Source: Clostridia bacterium
Lineage (GTDB): Bacteria; Bacillota; Clostridia; Christensenellales; Borkfalkiaceae
DNA: 64,000 nucleotides
Reading direction: 5' to 3'
Assembly (NCBI GenBank): GCA_017507045.1
Contig: JAFWBP010000012.1
Coordinates: forward strand, 124,001 to 188,000
Translations under genes and position numbers: made by a program
Part shown: positions 33,753 through 42,082 of the stretch, piece after piece
Layout: the number at the start of each line of letters is the position of its first letter
How positions within the stretch are numbered: position 1 is the stretch's first letter
The notes under the pieces: model-generated
What the model was told of the DNA's origin: nothing
What the model saw: the letters and a program-made list of their open reading frames with translations, nothing else
Databases searched by the model: none

Positions 33753-34514
33753 TTAAGCCGCCGGTGTGGCTGTTAAAATTCCTATCGTTTCAAGCCAAGC
33801 GAGAATTTCTGCATTCCAGATCATAAATGCAAGAAATGCAAGAGCCGCGTATACGACGCAAAGAATCAAGCTGACGATTATTCCTGCAATCGCCATTCCC
33901 TTTCCTCTGCTAAGATCCTTCGCTGCTGCTGCGCCGATGATGGAGAAGATCAAGCCGAGCGGCGGGAACAGGAATGCAAAGATGTAACCAAGAACCGCAA
34001 AAGGATTTACTTTCGCCTTCTTTTCTACAACCGCTTCTTCAGCAACTTCCTCTTCAACGATCTTTTCAGCGACAGCCTCTTCTACCGCCTCTTCTACCGC
34101 CTCTTCTACCGCTTCTACTGCCTCTTCTTCTGCATAGGCTTCCTCATACTGCGCATCGGGCTGAGGGCAGCAGGGCTGCTGAGGATAGCCATACGGCATA
34201 GGATAGCTGTACGGCACCGGATAGCTGTACGGCATAGGATAGCTGTACGGCATCGGGTAGCTGTAGGGCACCGGGTAGCTGTAGGGCATCATGGGTTGCT
34301 GCTGGTAACCGTAGCCGGGCATCATCGGGGGCTGCACATAAATACCGCCCATAGGATTAGGATAACCGGGATACTGCGGATAACCAAAGTTTGCGGGCTG
34401 GGCATAGGGAGCCTGGGGCACCTGCTGAGGTGCGGCTACCGGCATGCCACAGCTCGGGCAAAACTTTTCATCTTTATAGATCTGCCCGCCGCATTGTTGA
34501 CATTTGATTGCCAT
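33753..34514 (-). CDS. Zinc-ribbon membrane protein with PYSYPM repeats and DUF4190-like domain (paralogue C)
   Basis: Not assigned. The 253-aa product has an N-terminal ribbon (KCQQCGGQIYKDEKFCPSCG), a Pro/Tyr/Gln-rich stretch to about 75, six hexapeptides of the type PYSYP(M/V) or PYGYPQ, an acidic EEAVEEA run (about 120-150), and two to three membrane helices of DUF4190 type ending with GKGMAIAGIIVSLIL and a last helix. The start has AAGGAGG upstream. The linker could be elongated like PPII or silk-like repeats. Ribbon identity with paralogue B at CQQCGG and DEKFCP.CG shows recent duplication. Confidence 0.8.
   Translation of the reverse strand: MAIKCQQCGGQIYKDEKFCPSCGMPVAAPQQVPQAPYAQPANFGYPQYPGYPNPMGGIYVQPPMMPGYGYQQQPMMPYSYPVPYSYPMPYSYPMPYSYPVPYSYPMPYGYPQQPCCPQPDAQYEEAYAEEEAVEAVEEAVEEAVEEAVAEKIVEEEVAEEAVVEKKAKVNPFAVLGYIFAFLFPPLGLIFSIIGAAAAKDLSRGKGMAIAGIIVSLILCVVYAALAFLAFMIWNAEILAWLETIGILTATPAA
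34183..34290. repeat. 18-bp in-frame tandem repeat, six copies
   Basis: Six 18-base units of the form GGATAGCTGTACGGCAYM (the first copy more diverged) encode the PYSYPM hexapeptides of the zinc-ribbon gene C. Units differ by one to four bases, so the array could still change length by slippage. Confidence 0.9.
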
Positions 34515-34688
34515 GGGATTCCTCCTTATCGAAAAAGAATTTTTTTCTCCCTTATAGCATACATCATCTTTCCCTAATTGTCAACCCCTATCTGAAAAAT
34601 AATTTATCTTTTTTTTATACCTTCACCGCAAGCGGTTTTTTACACTTTTCAGCGGAGCGATTATGCGGCTCACGGCCGCGATATAAGG

Positions 34689-35375
34689 TTATAAAGCCGC
34701 GCCGTCTGAAGGCATAGCATAAATATCAAAGGCATCATCCACATCGAAGTTTTCGCCCTCATCAAAGGCCGCGAGCTTAGAGATGGACACCTCGTAAGCG
34801 GTCATCGTGACAACGTCCGTTTCCGAAAAGCGCTTTTGGTATTCACGGCTTTGGATTCTGCCCGAGAGCGCAACACGATCCCCCACCTTGAGATTTTGCA
34901 CAAAGCGCGCGTTCCTGCCCCATGCGATGCAAGGAATATAATCGGATTTGTTATACGCTCGGTTCACGGCAAGCAGAATATCTGCAATTTCGCGGTTGAA
35001 GGGCGTGGTGCGATAGACGGGCGGCTTGCATATATACCCCGATAGTACGATGCCGTTGGGATTTTTCTCCGCACTGGGCTCCACAAGTTCACGCACGAAT
35101 ACCGTGAGCATAAGGCGAGATTTTCCGCCTTCCAGCTTGTTGTAACTGCGGAATTGCCCTACGGCGGAGATCACGCTGCCAACCTGCAGATCGCTGCTCT
35201 GAATGAGCCGCTCTGAAATGGTAACGGGTAAAATGTCCGCCTGCCCCGAAAGTCGCATGACCTTGACGTAGAACTCATAAAAGCCCTCGCCGTAGACCTC
35301 GTGCGAGAATACCGCCTCCGAAACGATCTCCCCCATAATGTATACCTTGTTGTTTTTTTCCGTGTTGTAATCCAT
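34689..35375 (-). CDS. Single-stranded-DNA-binding-like protein with two OB folds
   Basis: Probable ssDNA-binding protein. Seen in 228 aa: a first OB-like domain (about 9-100, KVYIMGEIVSEAVFSHEVYG, then LQVGSVISAVGQFRS) and a second, more SSB-like OB (about 105-195, NGIVLSGYICKPPVYRTTPF, ADILLAVNRAY, YIPCIAWGRNARFVQNLKVG, RVALSGRIQSREYQ). A normal bacterial SSB has one OB and an acidic tip DDDIPF; this tail ends differently (MPSDGAAL). GGAGG lies eight bases before the ATG at 35375. It follows the pdaB-like gene on the same strand. A specialised, not housekeeping, SSB is likely, since it is not in the rpsF-ssb-rpsR setting. Confidence 0.75.
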   Translation of the reverse strand: MDYNTEKNNKVYIMGEIVSEAVFSHEVYGEGFYEFYVKVMRLSGQADILPVTISERLIQSSDLQVGSVISAVGQFRSYNKLEGGKSRLMLTVFVRELVEPSAEKNPNGIVLSGYICKPPVYRTTPFNREIADILLAVNRAYNKSDYIPCIAWGRNARFVQNLKVGDRVALSGRIQSREYQKRFSETDVVTMTAYEVSISKLAAFDEGENFDVDDAFDIYAMPSDGAAL

Positions 35376-35423
35376 ATATAGTACCTCCAAGTATTTCTGT
35401 CGATAAAAATTGGCAACCTGCCT

Positions 35424-36194
35424 TTACGCCGCACCCTTCGGGATCTGCCTGCCCGTGACGTCGATCTCGTAGTTCTCGCGATAGATGAGCTCGCCGATGG
35501 GCACGAAGGAAAAACCGTTTGCGCGCAACGTATCAATCACGATAGGCAACGCCTCCGCCGTGTGCAGTCCGTTGTTATGCATAAGGATGATGGAGCCGCT
35601 CTTCGTGCGCTCCACGATACGCGCGGCGATATCGGAAGCCGAAAGATTTTTCCAATCGAGGGAATCTACGTCCCATTGAATGGGATATAGCCCCATGGCG
35701 TTAGATGTATTGATAAGCAAATCATCGTAATCGCCGTAGGGTGGGCGAAAAAGTTCTACATCCTTGCCCGTGACGCGCTCGATTGCATCGCAGGAAGATT
35801 GCAGCTCTGCCTTGATCTCCGTTTCGGATAGGCGCGACATATACGAATGCGTTGCGCTGTGCGTGCCCACTTCGTGCCCTCCATCTGCAATCTTTTTGAG
35901 ATATTCCGGATACTTCTCAGCCCAAAACTGCACGCTGAAAAAGGTGACGCGCACCCCCTCCTTTTCGAGGGTTTGCAAAAGAGAATCGGTGTATTCCACC
36001 CCCCACGCGCAATCGAAAGAAAGGGCGATTTTCTTATCCTCTCGCTCCACGCTGTAAATGGGCAACGCGCGCGCTCCGCTCCAATACACTTCTTCGGCTT
36101 CGACAGCATTTGCCGTAACCATGCCCGCAACGAGTAACGTAAAAATCGCAAGCGCAAGGAGGATTGATTTGAATCGCAACGTGATAAATCGCAT
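35424..36194 (-). CDS. pdaB: PdaB-like polysaccharide deacetylase
   Basis: Secreted or membrane-tethered NodB deacetylase; in Bacillus PdaB supports spore cortex integrity. Seen in 256 aa: signal-anchor helix at about 9-29, NodB motif 1 SFDCAWG (the Asp pair is replaced by DCAWG as in PdaB), motif 2 GGHEVGTHSATHSYM with zinc His residues, motif 3 LFRPPYGDYDDL, and motif 5 SIILMHNNG. The DCAW variant and the short length are typical of the PdaB sporulation group rather than general deacetylases. The start is 10 bases after TATATGATACTATAA-type AT-rich DNA with no strong Shine-Dalgarno. Confidence 0.82.
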   Translation of the reverse strand: MRFITLRFKSILLALAIFTLLVAGMVTANAVEAEEVYWSGARALPIYSVEREDKKIALSFDCAWGVEYTDSLLQTLEKEGVRVTFFSVQFWAEKYPEYLKKIADGGHEVGTHSATHSYMSRLSETEIKAELQSSCDAIERVTGKDVELFRPPYGDYDDLLINTSNAMGLYPIQWDVDSLDWKNLSASDIAARIVERTKSGSIILMHNNGLHTAEALPIVIDTLRANGFSFVPIGELIYRENYEIDVTGRQIPKGAA

Positions 36195-36335
36195 TTGATT
36201 ACCTATATGATACTATAATTTACTTGTCGAAGCAGGGCGACCTTTGCAGGGGTTTGGCTGTGTCTGTCGAAAGCGAACGCACGGCTTCTGTGGTATTCTA
36301 TTCGAGGCAGATTCGGGATATGACGGCATAAAAAA

Positions 36336-36355
36336 ATCCGTCCAAACGGACGGAT
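36336..36355 (-). terminator. Intrinsic terminator of comF
   Basis: An 8-bp perfect stem ATCCGTCC / GGACGGAT with AAAC loop, followed on the minus strand by seven T residues. Confidence 0.88.
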
Positions 36356-36412
36356 CGGATGGGCTATCTGTTTCGCGAGACGCATAACGCAAACAGCACA
36401 TATTTCACTTGC

Positions 36413-37162
36413 TTATTTCTTTTTTTGTTGTGGCGGTTTACCGAAAGGGAATTTATTTTCCACGCCGGTAATTGTGAGCGCATATATTTGAAGGGCGCCG
36501 GCGCGGCTCAGGGCATCGGCAAGCGCAGAGACCGTGGCGCCAGTGGTGAGCGTATCATCCACGATGAGAATGCGCTTCCCCTTCACGGCACTGCGCTTTT
36601 CAACGTGAAAACAGCCATCGAGATTCTTCTCGCGTTCCCTGCGCGAGAGAAACTTCTGAGAATCGGTTTCCCGCTGTTTTTTCACGGGCGCAAGCACCTG
36701 CTTCTCGCTCAGCTCGGCAATCTGCTCCGCAAGCAGATGAGCTTGATTATAACCGCGTTTCTTAACGGCTCTTTCGGTCATGGGTACCCCGATTACTGCG
36801 TCTATAAATTCAAATTCGCTCTGCACAAGCGGCAATGCAAGTTCTGCGAGAGTGCGGAAGAGATACTTTTCTCCGCGCTTAAAGCGCACGATAAGCCTTG
36901 CTGCCTCCCCTTCATGCACGAAGACAGAGCGTGCCTTTATCACGCCGAGCGGCCTTTGCTTGCATTCGATACATACGCCCGGCTCTCGTACGCGCCGCCC
37001 ACAGAACGGGCAGACGATTTGATCATTCCACGGCAACTCTTTTTGGCAGGGCGCACAGATGCGCTCGCCACCGAAGACCTCGCGCCCACAGACGTCACAT
37101 GTGAAGTTATGAGAATCATCATATGCTTTTTGTTTTTTCTTGAGTAAATCCAGCAGCTTCAT
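36413..37162 (-). CDS. comF: ComF family phosphoribosyltransferase-like protein
   Basis: Associated with DNA uptake in competent bacteria; exact reaction unknown. Seen in 249 aa: an N-terminal zinc ribbon with four CxxC pairs (CDVCGREV, CAPCQKE, CPFCGRRV, CIECKQRP), VIKARSVFVHEGEAARLI, the PRT-like VIGVPMTERAVKKRGYNQAH, and the PRPP loop ILIVDDTLTTGATVSALADAL. Start at ATG 37162, with GGAGA eight bases upstream; a possible start nine codons earlier has its purines too close. No other competence gene is in the window. Confidence 0.9.
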   Translation of the reverse strand: MKLLDLLKKKQKAYDDSHNFTCDVCGREVFGGERICAPCQKELPWNDQIVCPFCGRRVREPGVCIECKQRPLGVIKARSVFVHEGEAARLIVRFKRGEKYLFRTLAELALPLVQSEFEFIDAVIGVPMTERAVKKRGYNQAHLLAEQIAELSEKQVLAPVKKQRETDSQKFLSRREREKNLDGCFHVEKRSAVKGKRILIVDDTLTTGATVSALADALSRAGALQIYALTITGVENKFPFGKPPQQKKK

Positions 37163-37281
37163 GCGTGTTTCTCCGGCGCCTTCTTTCATCCTTTCAAAGA
37201 GCGTTGCGCCATACGGTATGGGCCTTTTGCCTATTGTAACACATGCTCGCTTGAAACGCAAGCGCTGCACGAAAAGAAAAA

Positions 37282-37299
37282 GAGCGGCATCTGCCGCTC
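37282..37299 (-). terminator. Intrinsic terminator of the acidic zinc-ribbon gene
   Basis: Stem GAGCGGC / GCCGCTC with a four-base loop, followed on the minus strand by TTTTTCTTTTC, 13 bases after the stop. Confidence 0.8.
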
Positions 37300-37312
37300 C
37301 GGTTTCTTTTCA

Positions 37313-37774
37313 TTAAAAATCGTCGTCATCGTCGTCGCCATCACCGAGCGCGTAGATCTCATCACCCGTGACGTATTCGAGATCATCTTCTTCCGCCGAC
37401 TCGAATTCCTCTTCCGATTCCTCTTCATCAAACTCTTCATCGAACGATTCATCGATCTCGCCCATTTCCTCTTCGATGTCATCCGTATCATCGAGATATT
37501 CGCGCCATTCATCGTCATCCTCATTGGGATCGGGCTCCACCTCGTCATACTCGCGCTTTTTGCGGCATTCATCGCACATCTTTTCGCCGGGGCGCATCAT
37601 GTTCTCGCCGCAGACGGGGCAGAGTTCGGTGGGAATTTCATCCTCCACTTCCTCGATCTCTTCAAGGCCGGTGGGGATCCCCTTCATCTCCTTAAGGCAG
37701 ACGTCGCAATATTCCTGTTTTTCCGCATCAATATAGTTAAGCTCGCAGCGCGGGCATTTCATGTACCGTACCAT
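37313..37774 (-). CDS. Acidic zinc-ribbon protein
   Basis: Not assigned. The 153-aa product has two zinc-binding modules, CPRCELNYIDAEKQEYCDVC (7-26) and CPVCGENMMRPGEKMCDECR (52-71), followed by a very acidic C-terminus (about 77-153) ending in a run of Asp. No membrane helix or signal peptide. GGAGG lies ten bases before the ATG. Acidic-tailed ribbon proteins can bind nucleic-acid enzymes or act as DNA mimics, but this is inference only. It lies between comF (which also has a zinc ribbon) and a lipoprotein gene. Confidence 0.8.
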   Translation of the reverse strand: MVRYMKCPRCELNYIDAEKQEYCDVCLKEMKGIPTGLEEIEEVEDEIPTELCPVCGENMMRPGEKMCDECRKKREYDEVEPDPNEDDDEWREYLDDTDDIEEEMGEIDESFDEEFDEEESEEEFESAEEDDLEYVTGDEIYALGDGDDDDDDF

Positions 37775-37928
37775 TTCCGCTTTCCCTCCGTATCGCCTCC
37801 ATAAGGCTAATAAATTATATTAATATTTATTTTTTTTGTAAACTGTTTTTTTATGCGTTTCGGAAAAATTTTGCAGATTTTCCGAAATTTTTTTAACCCA
37901 ACCCGTTTCCTTTGGAAAAACGAAAGAA

Positions 37929-37952
37929 AATCCCCGCAATTTAGCGGGGATT
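37929..37952 (-). terminator. Intrinsic terminator of the lipoprotein gene
   Basis: A 9-bp perfect stem AATCCCCGC / GCGGGGATT with a six-base loop and a T-rich tail on the minus strand. Confidence 0.82.
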
Positions 37953-37966
37953 CAAAAATTTTTATT

Positions 37967-40306
37967 TTACTCTTCTGTAGGAGTTTCGGGCTCGCCCTCT
38001 GCTTCAGCGGGCTCTTCTTCTACAACAAGTGTTTCGGCCGGCTCTTCGAGCTGCTCTGCGGATTCTTGTTCTGCCTCCGCTTCAGGAGCTTCGGTGGCAT
38101 AGACATCTACTTCGCTGTCATCCGCGGTGATGACTTCCATACGCTCTACGGGAGCTTCCTCTTCCGCCGCCTTCTTTCTGAGCAAGAAGAACCAAACGGC
38201 AAATCCGGCACCGGTGGCTACCACCGCCGTGATGGCAAGGGAGATCAAAAGCCATGCCCACCATGCGAGGCCTTCCTCCTGCGTTTCGGTAGCCTGGTAA
38301 TACTGAAGGTTCGTTCTCCAATACTTTGCAAGCGAATTCGCATCTTCCTCGCTCATCTTGCCGATCTGGGTGCGGAAGTAATCGTAGGTGCGGTAGTAAT
38401 TGCCTGCTTCATCTTTGTAATCGTTCGCCGAGAAGATTTCCTCTTTTTCGATGGTGAAGCCCTTATTGCCCAAGAACGCCTCGAATGCTTCTTTCTCCTG
38501 TTCGGTATAAAGGAAATCGCTTTCTTCGCCGTTGGCTATCGCTTCTGCAATATTCTCATCGAACTGCGTGCGCTCACCCGTGTAGAAGTAGTAGCGCAGA
38601 GCATTGAGAAGATTGGTATCGTCCATAATATCGGTGAGTTTCGCGAACAGACCAATCTCTTTATTTTCTCTGTTGGCAATGGATTCATACTTCTCGTTGA
38701 GCGCTTCGATCTCAACGTTCGTCATGGCCTTGCCGTTCTTGGTGAGATCGACGCAGCTTACATAGTTATATGCCTGGGCACCGAATACCTCTGCATCTAC
38801 GTAGAACACGGTGTTATCAATGATCTCGTATTCATACCAATCGCTAACGTGCTGCAGGTTGAGCAGCTTTGTAGGCTTGTAGCCCGCGTTATCAGTGCCG
38901 TTGAAGGTGAGGTTCTTATAGTTCTCGGGGGAACCGTTATAAACAGCTCGCTCTACGGAGAGGCCGTCGCCGTTGCTGCGGGTGAAATACACGTAGTGAT
39001 AGGTGCTATTAGAGGTACTGTCGATTCCAAGGATCGTGGGTGCGCCAACCTGGTAGGCAATCGCCTGTTCGTAGCCTGTTGCAACGTCTTTGCGGTAAAG
39101 CACATCGTCCTTCACGTAGAGGTAGTGATGACCATCAGCTTCCTTATAGAAGTACGCCGTATCCGTTGCCTTGTTTTCAACCTCCACATCGTTGGCGATG
39201 CGATCGAGCTTGCTGCCCGTGCCCGTCTTGTTCGCGTTGATCGAATCCCAGCTTGCGGTAACCTTGCTTTCATCAAGGAAGTAGAGATCTCCGCCGAAAG
39301 CGCTCATCTCTTGGCGAACGAAATAGATGCCGCCGTTCTTATAGGAGCGGATCCCATAAGAATAGCCGAGTGGCGTGAGCGGTTCGGAACTGCTCTGGTT
39401 GAACGCCGTTTTGGGATCGTTCGTTCCAATACCGTCAAGCACGAGTTCCCCCAGGTTGTTATAGGGCGCCTTGCCATCTTCAAACGTTTCGGAATGATCG
39501 TTGATATAATCCCAATCCCAGAAATCCTCTTCTCCGTACGCATATCCTGCAGGGACTTCGGTGGCATCTGCCTGAACGCGATAGATCTGATTGTAGAGGA
39601 AGGTTTGCGCGTAATCGCTATCCGCCTTATTCGTTACATTCATCGTGTAATAGACGGTGGGGTTTTCCTTATCCTCCGCATCAAACGCATAGCTCGTAGC
39701 ATTTTCCACAAGCACGGTATCCTCGCGCGTTTCGGTGTTGACGGAGTGAATCGTGTAGGTGCTGGAGCCCTCTACGTAGAGTGCGTACACCGTGCCGTCC
39801 ACTTCAACAAAGCGGTAAGGCATTGTGTTTGATTCAAGGCGGCAGATATCTTTGATATCCGTTCCATCAAGCTTGGCACTCTTGAATTCGAGGTAGCTGT
39901 TGCCAACAGTGCCGGTGATATCGTGCACGTTGGTGGGCGTGGCGTAATACACGCGATCTCCGTAAATGAAGATGCCCGCTTCATAGTCCCCTGCAACCAT
40001 GAGCGAAGGGATCACCGTCTCCGCAGAAGAGAGATCGGATTTCTTCACCCGCATGAGAGCGCCCTTTACGGGTGCACCATAGGTGTTATTGGCGGTATAC
40101 TCTTCTTTTCCGTTGATAAAGTAGTAGTAGCCGCCCGTTGTGCTATCCTCCACCGAAACGACGAAACCGCCGTTGGAGGAAGCTTCACCATTCGGGATAC
40201 CCGCCGGCGCAGTGTGGCTGGGTGCGCACGCTGCGAGCGAGAGTGCGCCCACCGTAAGCACGGCGGCCGTCCCGACTGCAAGAAGTTTTTTAAAAGATTT
40301 ACGCAT
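37967..40306 (-). CDS. Large surface lipoprotein with repeated beta motifs and a C-terminal membrane helix
   Basis: Not assigned. The 779-aa product begins with a lipoprotein signal (lipobox LSLAAC, Cys27 acylated), followed by repeated strands of a propeller-like type (for example GGFVVSVEDSTTGGYYYFIN, DRVYYATPTNV, GTVYALYVEG, DTAYFYKEADG, NTVFYVDAEVF), similar in style to DUF5050-like repeats. A helical segment (about 540-680) precedes a membrane helix (about 690-715) and an acidic tail rich in Glu and Pro. Having both a lipid anchor and a C-terminal helix is odd. The tail would be cytoplasmic, which would suit a transmembrane sensor or scaffold. Confidence 0.75.
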   Translation of the reverse strand: MRKSFKKLLAVGTAAVLTVGALSLAACAPSHTAPAGIPNGEASSNGGFVVSVEDSTTGGYYYFINGKEEYTANNTYGAPVKGALMRVKKSDLSSAETVIPSLMVAGDYEAGIFIYGDRVYYATPTNVHDITGTVGNSYLEFKSAKLDGTDIKDICRLESNTMPYRFVEVDGTVYALYVEGSSTYTIHSVNTETREDTVLVENATSYAFDAEDKENPTVYYTMNVTNKADSDYAQTFLYNQIYRVQADATEVPAGYAYGEEDFWDWDYINDHSETFEDGKAPYNNLGELVLDGIGTNDPKTAFNQSSSEPLTPLGYSYGIRSYKNGGIYFVRQEMSAFGGDLYFLDESKVTASWDSINANKTGTGSKLDRIANDVEVENKATDTAYFYKEADGHHYLYVKDDVLYRKDVATGYEQAIAYQVGAPTILGIDSTSNSTYHYVYFTRSNGDGLSVERAVYNGSPENYKNLTFNGTDNAGYKPTKLLNLQHVSDWYEYEIIDNTVFYVDAEVFGAQAYNYVSCVDLTKNGKAMTNVEIEALNEKYESIANRENKEIGLFAKLTDIMDDTNLLNALRYYFYTGERTQFDENIAEAIANGEESDFLYTEQEKEAFEAFLGNKGFTIEKEEIFSANDYKDEAGNYYRTYDYFRTQIGKMSEEDANSLAKYWRTNLQYYQATETQEEGLAWWAWLLISLAITAVVATGAGFAVWFFLLRKKAAEEEAPVERMEVITADDSEVDVYATEAPEAEAEQESAEQLEEPAETLVVEEEPAEAEGEPETPTEE

Positions 40307-40358
40307 GATGTAATTCCCTTCCGTGTTTCGGAATTTTGGTTCTAATAATACATTCTTT

Positions 40359-40387
40359 ATTATAAACTAAATCAAGGCTTTTTGCAA
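40359..40387 (-). promoter_or_regulatory. SigmaA promoter of the lipoprotein gene
   Basis: On the minus strand TTGCAA (40382-40387), a 17-base spacer and TATAAT (40359-40364), about 50 bases upstream of the start. Confidence 0.65.
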
Positions 40388-40500
40388 TCAAAAACCCACG
40401 AAACTTGTGCATTTCTTTTAGAAATTTTGTGTTTGTTTCGTGAATTTCGGGCATGAAAGCGCCTTGAGGCGCAGTTTTCGCCCAACCTCGGGAGGTGTTT

Positions 40501-40743
40501 ATGGAAAAATTCGGAATTTTTGAGCTCTTGGATGCGCTCGCCGCAATCACACAAATGCAGGATCCGCCTGCAGGGGTAGCTGCAAAAAACGCTGCAGAAA
40601 AAGAAAGGGAACGCAAATTGCCGGATGCTTCTTTTTCGCCGCCCACCTACGGTGCGCCACTAACCCAACCCAACCCTTCTTCCACAGCTTACGGTGCCTT
40701 TATGGAACGCCACGAACGTGCGAAGGGAAAGGTGAAAAAATGA
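40501..40743 (+). CDS. Small protein of unknown function
   Basis: Not recognised. The 80-aa product starts MEKFGIFELLDALAAI, an amphipathic helix, followed by a Pro-rich and charged middle and ends with TAYGAFMERHERAKGKVKK. GGGAGG lies five bases before the ATG, and a strong terminator follows, so it looks like a real monocistronic gene on the opposite strand from its neighbours. No signal peptide or membrane helix. Similar short proteins are seen in some Clostridia but I cannot name the family. Confidence 0.65.
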   Translation: MEKFGIFELLDALAAITQMQDPPAGVAAKNAAEKERERKLPDASFSPPTYGAPLTQPNPSSTAYGAFMERHERAKGKVKK

Positions 40744-40773
40744 TTGCCTTTTCAGCACAGCGCAAGCGGCAAC

Positions 40774-40805
40774 GCAAAACCGACCCATACTTGGGTCGGT
40801 TTTGC
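40774..40805. terminator. Bidirectional terminator after the small plus-strand gene
   Basis: A 14-bp perfect stem (GCAAAACCGACCCA and its complement) with a TACT loop. The A and T runs form part of the stem. Confidence 0.8.
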
Positions 40806-40859
40806 ATTCTGTTTGAGCTGCGTTCCCTCATAGGCGCTCTCTGGACGTCCCTGCAAAAA

Positions 40860-40885
40860 ACAGCACCCACCTGCGTGAGTGCTGT
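40860..40885 (-). terminator. Intrinsic terminator of rplM-rpsI
   Basis: On the minus strand an 11-bp stem starting ACAGCAC (one G-U pair) with a GCAG loop, followed by six T residues. Confidence 0.85.
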
Positions 40886-40904
40886 GATTTTGATAATATA
40901 ACGA

Positions 40905-41318
40905 TTATCTCTTGGAGAACTGAGGAGCGCGGCGAGCTTTCTTCAAGCCGTACTTCTTTCTCTCCTTGACGCGCGGATCTCTCGTGAGGAATCCTGCCTT
41001 CTTGAGTGCGGGACGCGTTTCCGGTTCTGCCTCAAGGAGCGCTCTCGCGATGCCAAGACGGATAGCACCCGCCTGACCGGTGAAGCCGCCGCCAATGACG
41101 TTTACGAAGATATCGTATTTGCCCTCAGCGCCTACTTCGGCAAGGGGCTGCTTTACGACATACTGCGTGGTGCCCTGCGGGAAATAATCCTCAAGCGCGC
41201 GATCGTTGATGACGATTGCACCGCTGCCGGCGGGAATAAGGCGGACGCGTGCGATCGCCTTCTTTCTTCTTCCCGTTCCCCAGAACTGTAACTTCTTTTT
41301 AATCGCTGTTTTCGCCAT
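40905..41318 (-). CDS. rpsI: 30S ribosomal protein S9
   Basis: Component of the small-subunit head, with a C-terminal tail reaching the decoding site. Seen in 137 aa: [20 protein letters not shown] at the N-terminus, [20 protein letters not shown], and the basic tail [19 protein letters not shown], which ends with the conserved SKR. It follows rplM by 17 bases, the usual operon. Confidence 0.97.
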   Translation of the reverse strand: MAKTAIKKKLQFWGTGRRKKAIARVRLIPAGSGAIVINDRALEDYFPQGTTQYVVKQPLAEVGAEGKYDIFVNVIGGGFTGQAGAIRLGIARALLEAEPETRPALKKAGFLTRDPRVKERKKYGLKKARRAPQFSKR

Positions 41319-41335
41319 TTCTGAATCCCCTCACC

Positions 41336-41767
41336 TTAAAATAATTTCAGCTCTTCGGGCTTCTGTGCCGCGTGGTTGTGCTCTGCACCCTTGTATACTC
41401 TCAGCTTCTTGATCATCTGTCTGCCGAGGGAATTCTTGGGGAGCATGCCGCGAACGGCTTCGTATACCGCGAGGTCGCTGCGCTCCGCCATCATCTTACC
41501 GTAAGAAATCTCCTTGAGACCGCCGATGTAACCGGTATGATAGCGGTAAAATTTGTTCTCGAGCTTTTTACCCGTGAGAACGACCTTATCACTGTTGACG
41601 ATAATCACAAAATCGCCCGTATCTACGTTGGGAGTGAAGGTGGGCTTGTTCTTGCCGCGAAGGATCGCCGCAACCTTGGAAGCAAGCCTTCCGAGGGGAA
41701 GACCGGCTGCATCTACGACGTACCACTTTCTCTCAACCGTTTGAGCGTTTGCCATGTAGGTTTTCAT
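41336..41767 (-). CDS. rplM: 50S ribosomal protein L13
   Basis: Early-assembly large-subunit protein. Seen in 143 aa: [60 protein letters not shown] and [26 protein letters not shown] lies seven bases upstream of the ATG. The leader of about 100 bases upstream is long enough for an L13-type autoregulatory structure. Confidence 0.97.
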   Translation of the reverse strand: MKTYMANAQTVERKWYVVDAAGLPLGRLASKVAAILRGKNKPTFTPNVDTGDFVIIVNSDKVVLTGKKLENKFYRYHTGYIGGLKEISYGKMMAERSDLAVYEAVRGMLPKNSLGRQMIKKLRVYKGAEHNHAAQKPEELKLF

Positions 41768-41877
41768 ATCCGTGCTCCTTGTATCATTTCAAAGCCAGTA
41801 ACTTTGCTTCACGCCGGCACGAAATTCGGTTGCGCCCGGGGCGAGCGATTCCTGCTTTTTCTGCCGACTACCCCTTT

Positions 41878-41906
41878 ATTATAGGACCTCGCAAAAGTTC
41901 CGTCAA
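41878..41906 (-). promoter_or_regulatory. SigmaA promoter of rplM-rpsI
   Basis: On the minus strand TTGACG (41901-41906), a 17-base spacer and TATAAT (41878-41883): a near-perfect promoter as expected for ribosomal genes. Confidence 0.85.
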
Positions 41907-41981
41907 GCTGTTTTGAGTTGAGAAAACAAGATTTTTTCGGAAAATTAAAAGATTTTTTCGTTCGTGAAAGGAAAAAACAAC

Positions 41982-42005
41982 GCGCGCCCGCAAGCGCGGG
42001 CGCGC
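41982..42005 (-). terminator. Intrinsic terminator of cysE-cysS-alaS
   Basis: A 10-bp perfect GC stem GCGCGCCCGC / GCGGGCGCGC with an AAGC loop, followed on the minus strand by TTGTTTTTT. Confidence 0.88.
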
Positions 42006-42082
42006 ATACCAATAATTCATTTAAGAGGGAAGGCTATCCTGTACTTTCCTAAAAAATAAACCCTCCGTTCCTATGGAGCCGC

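Larger units (their letters stand above)
41768..42082 (-). other. 315-base gap: rplM promoter and leader, and alaS terminator
   Basis: Holds, in order toward higher coordinates, the rplM leader (to about 41871), its SigmaA promoter, a 75-base AT-rich stretch with A-tracts, the alaS terminator (41982-42005), and a short alaS tail. No coding sequence or RNA gene is seen. Rfam describes an L13 leader in Bacillota, but I cannot confirm a match by eye. Confidence 0.6.

Noticed and set aside
37853-39832. Long plus-strand reading frame antisense to the lipoprotein gene
   Set aside because: No ribosome site, hydrophobic low-quality composition, and it mirrors the codon phase of the real lipoprotein on the minus strand.
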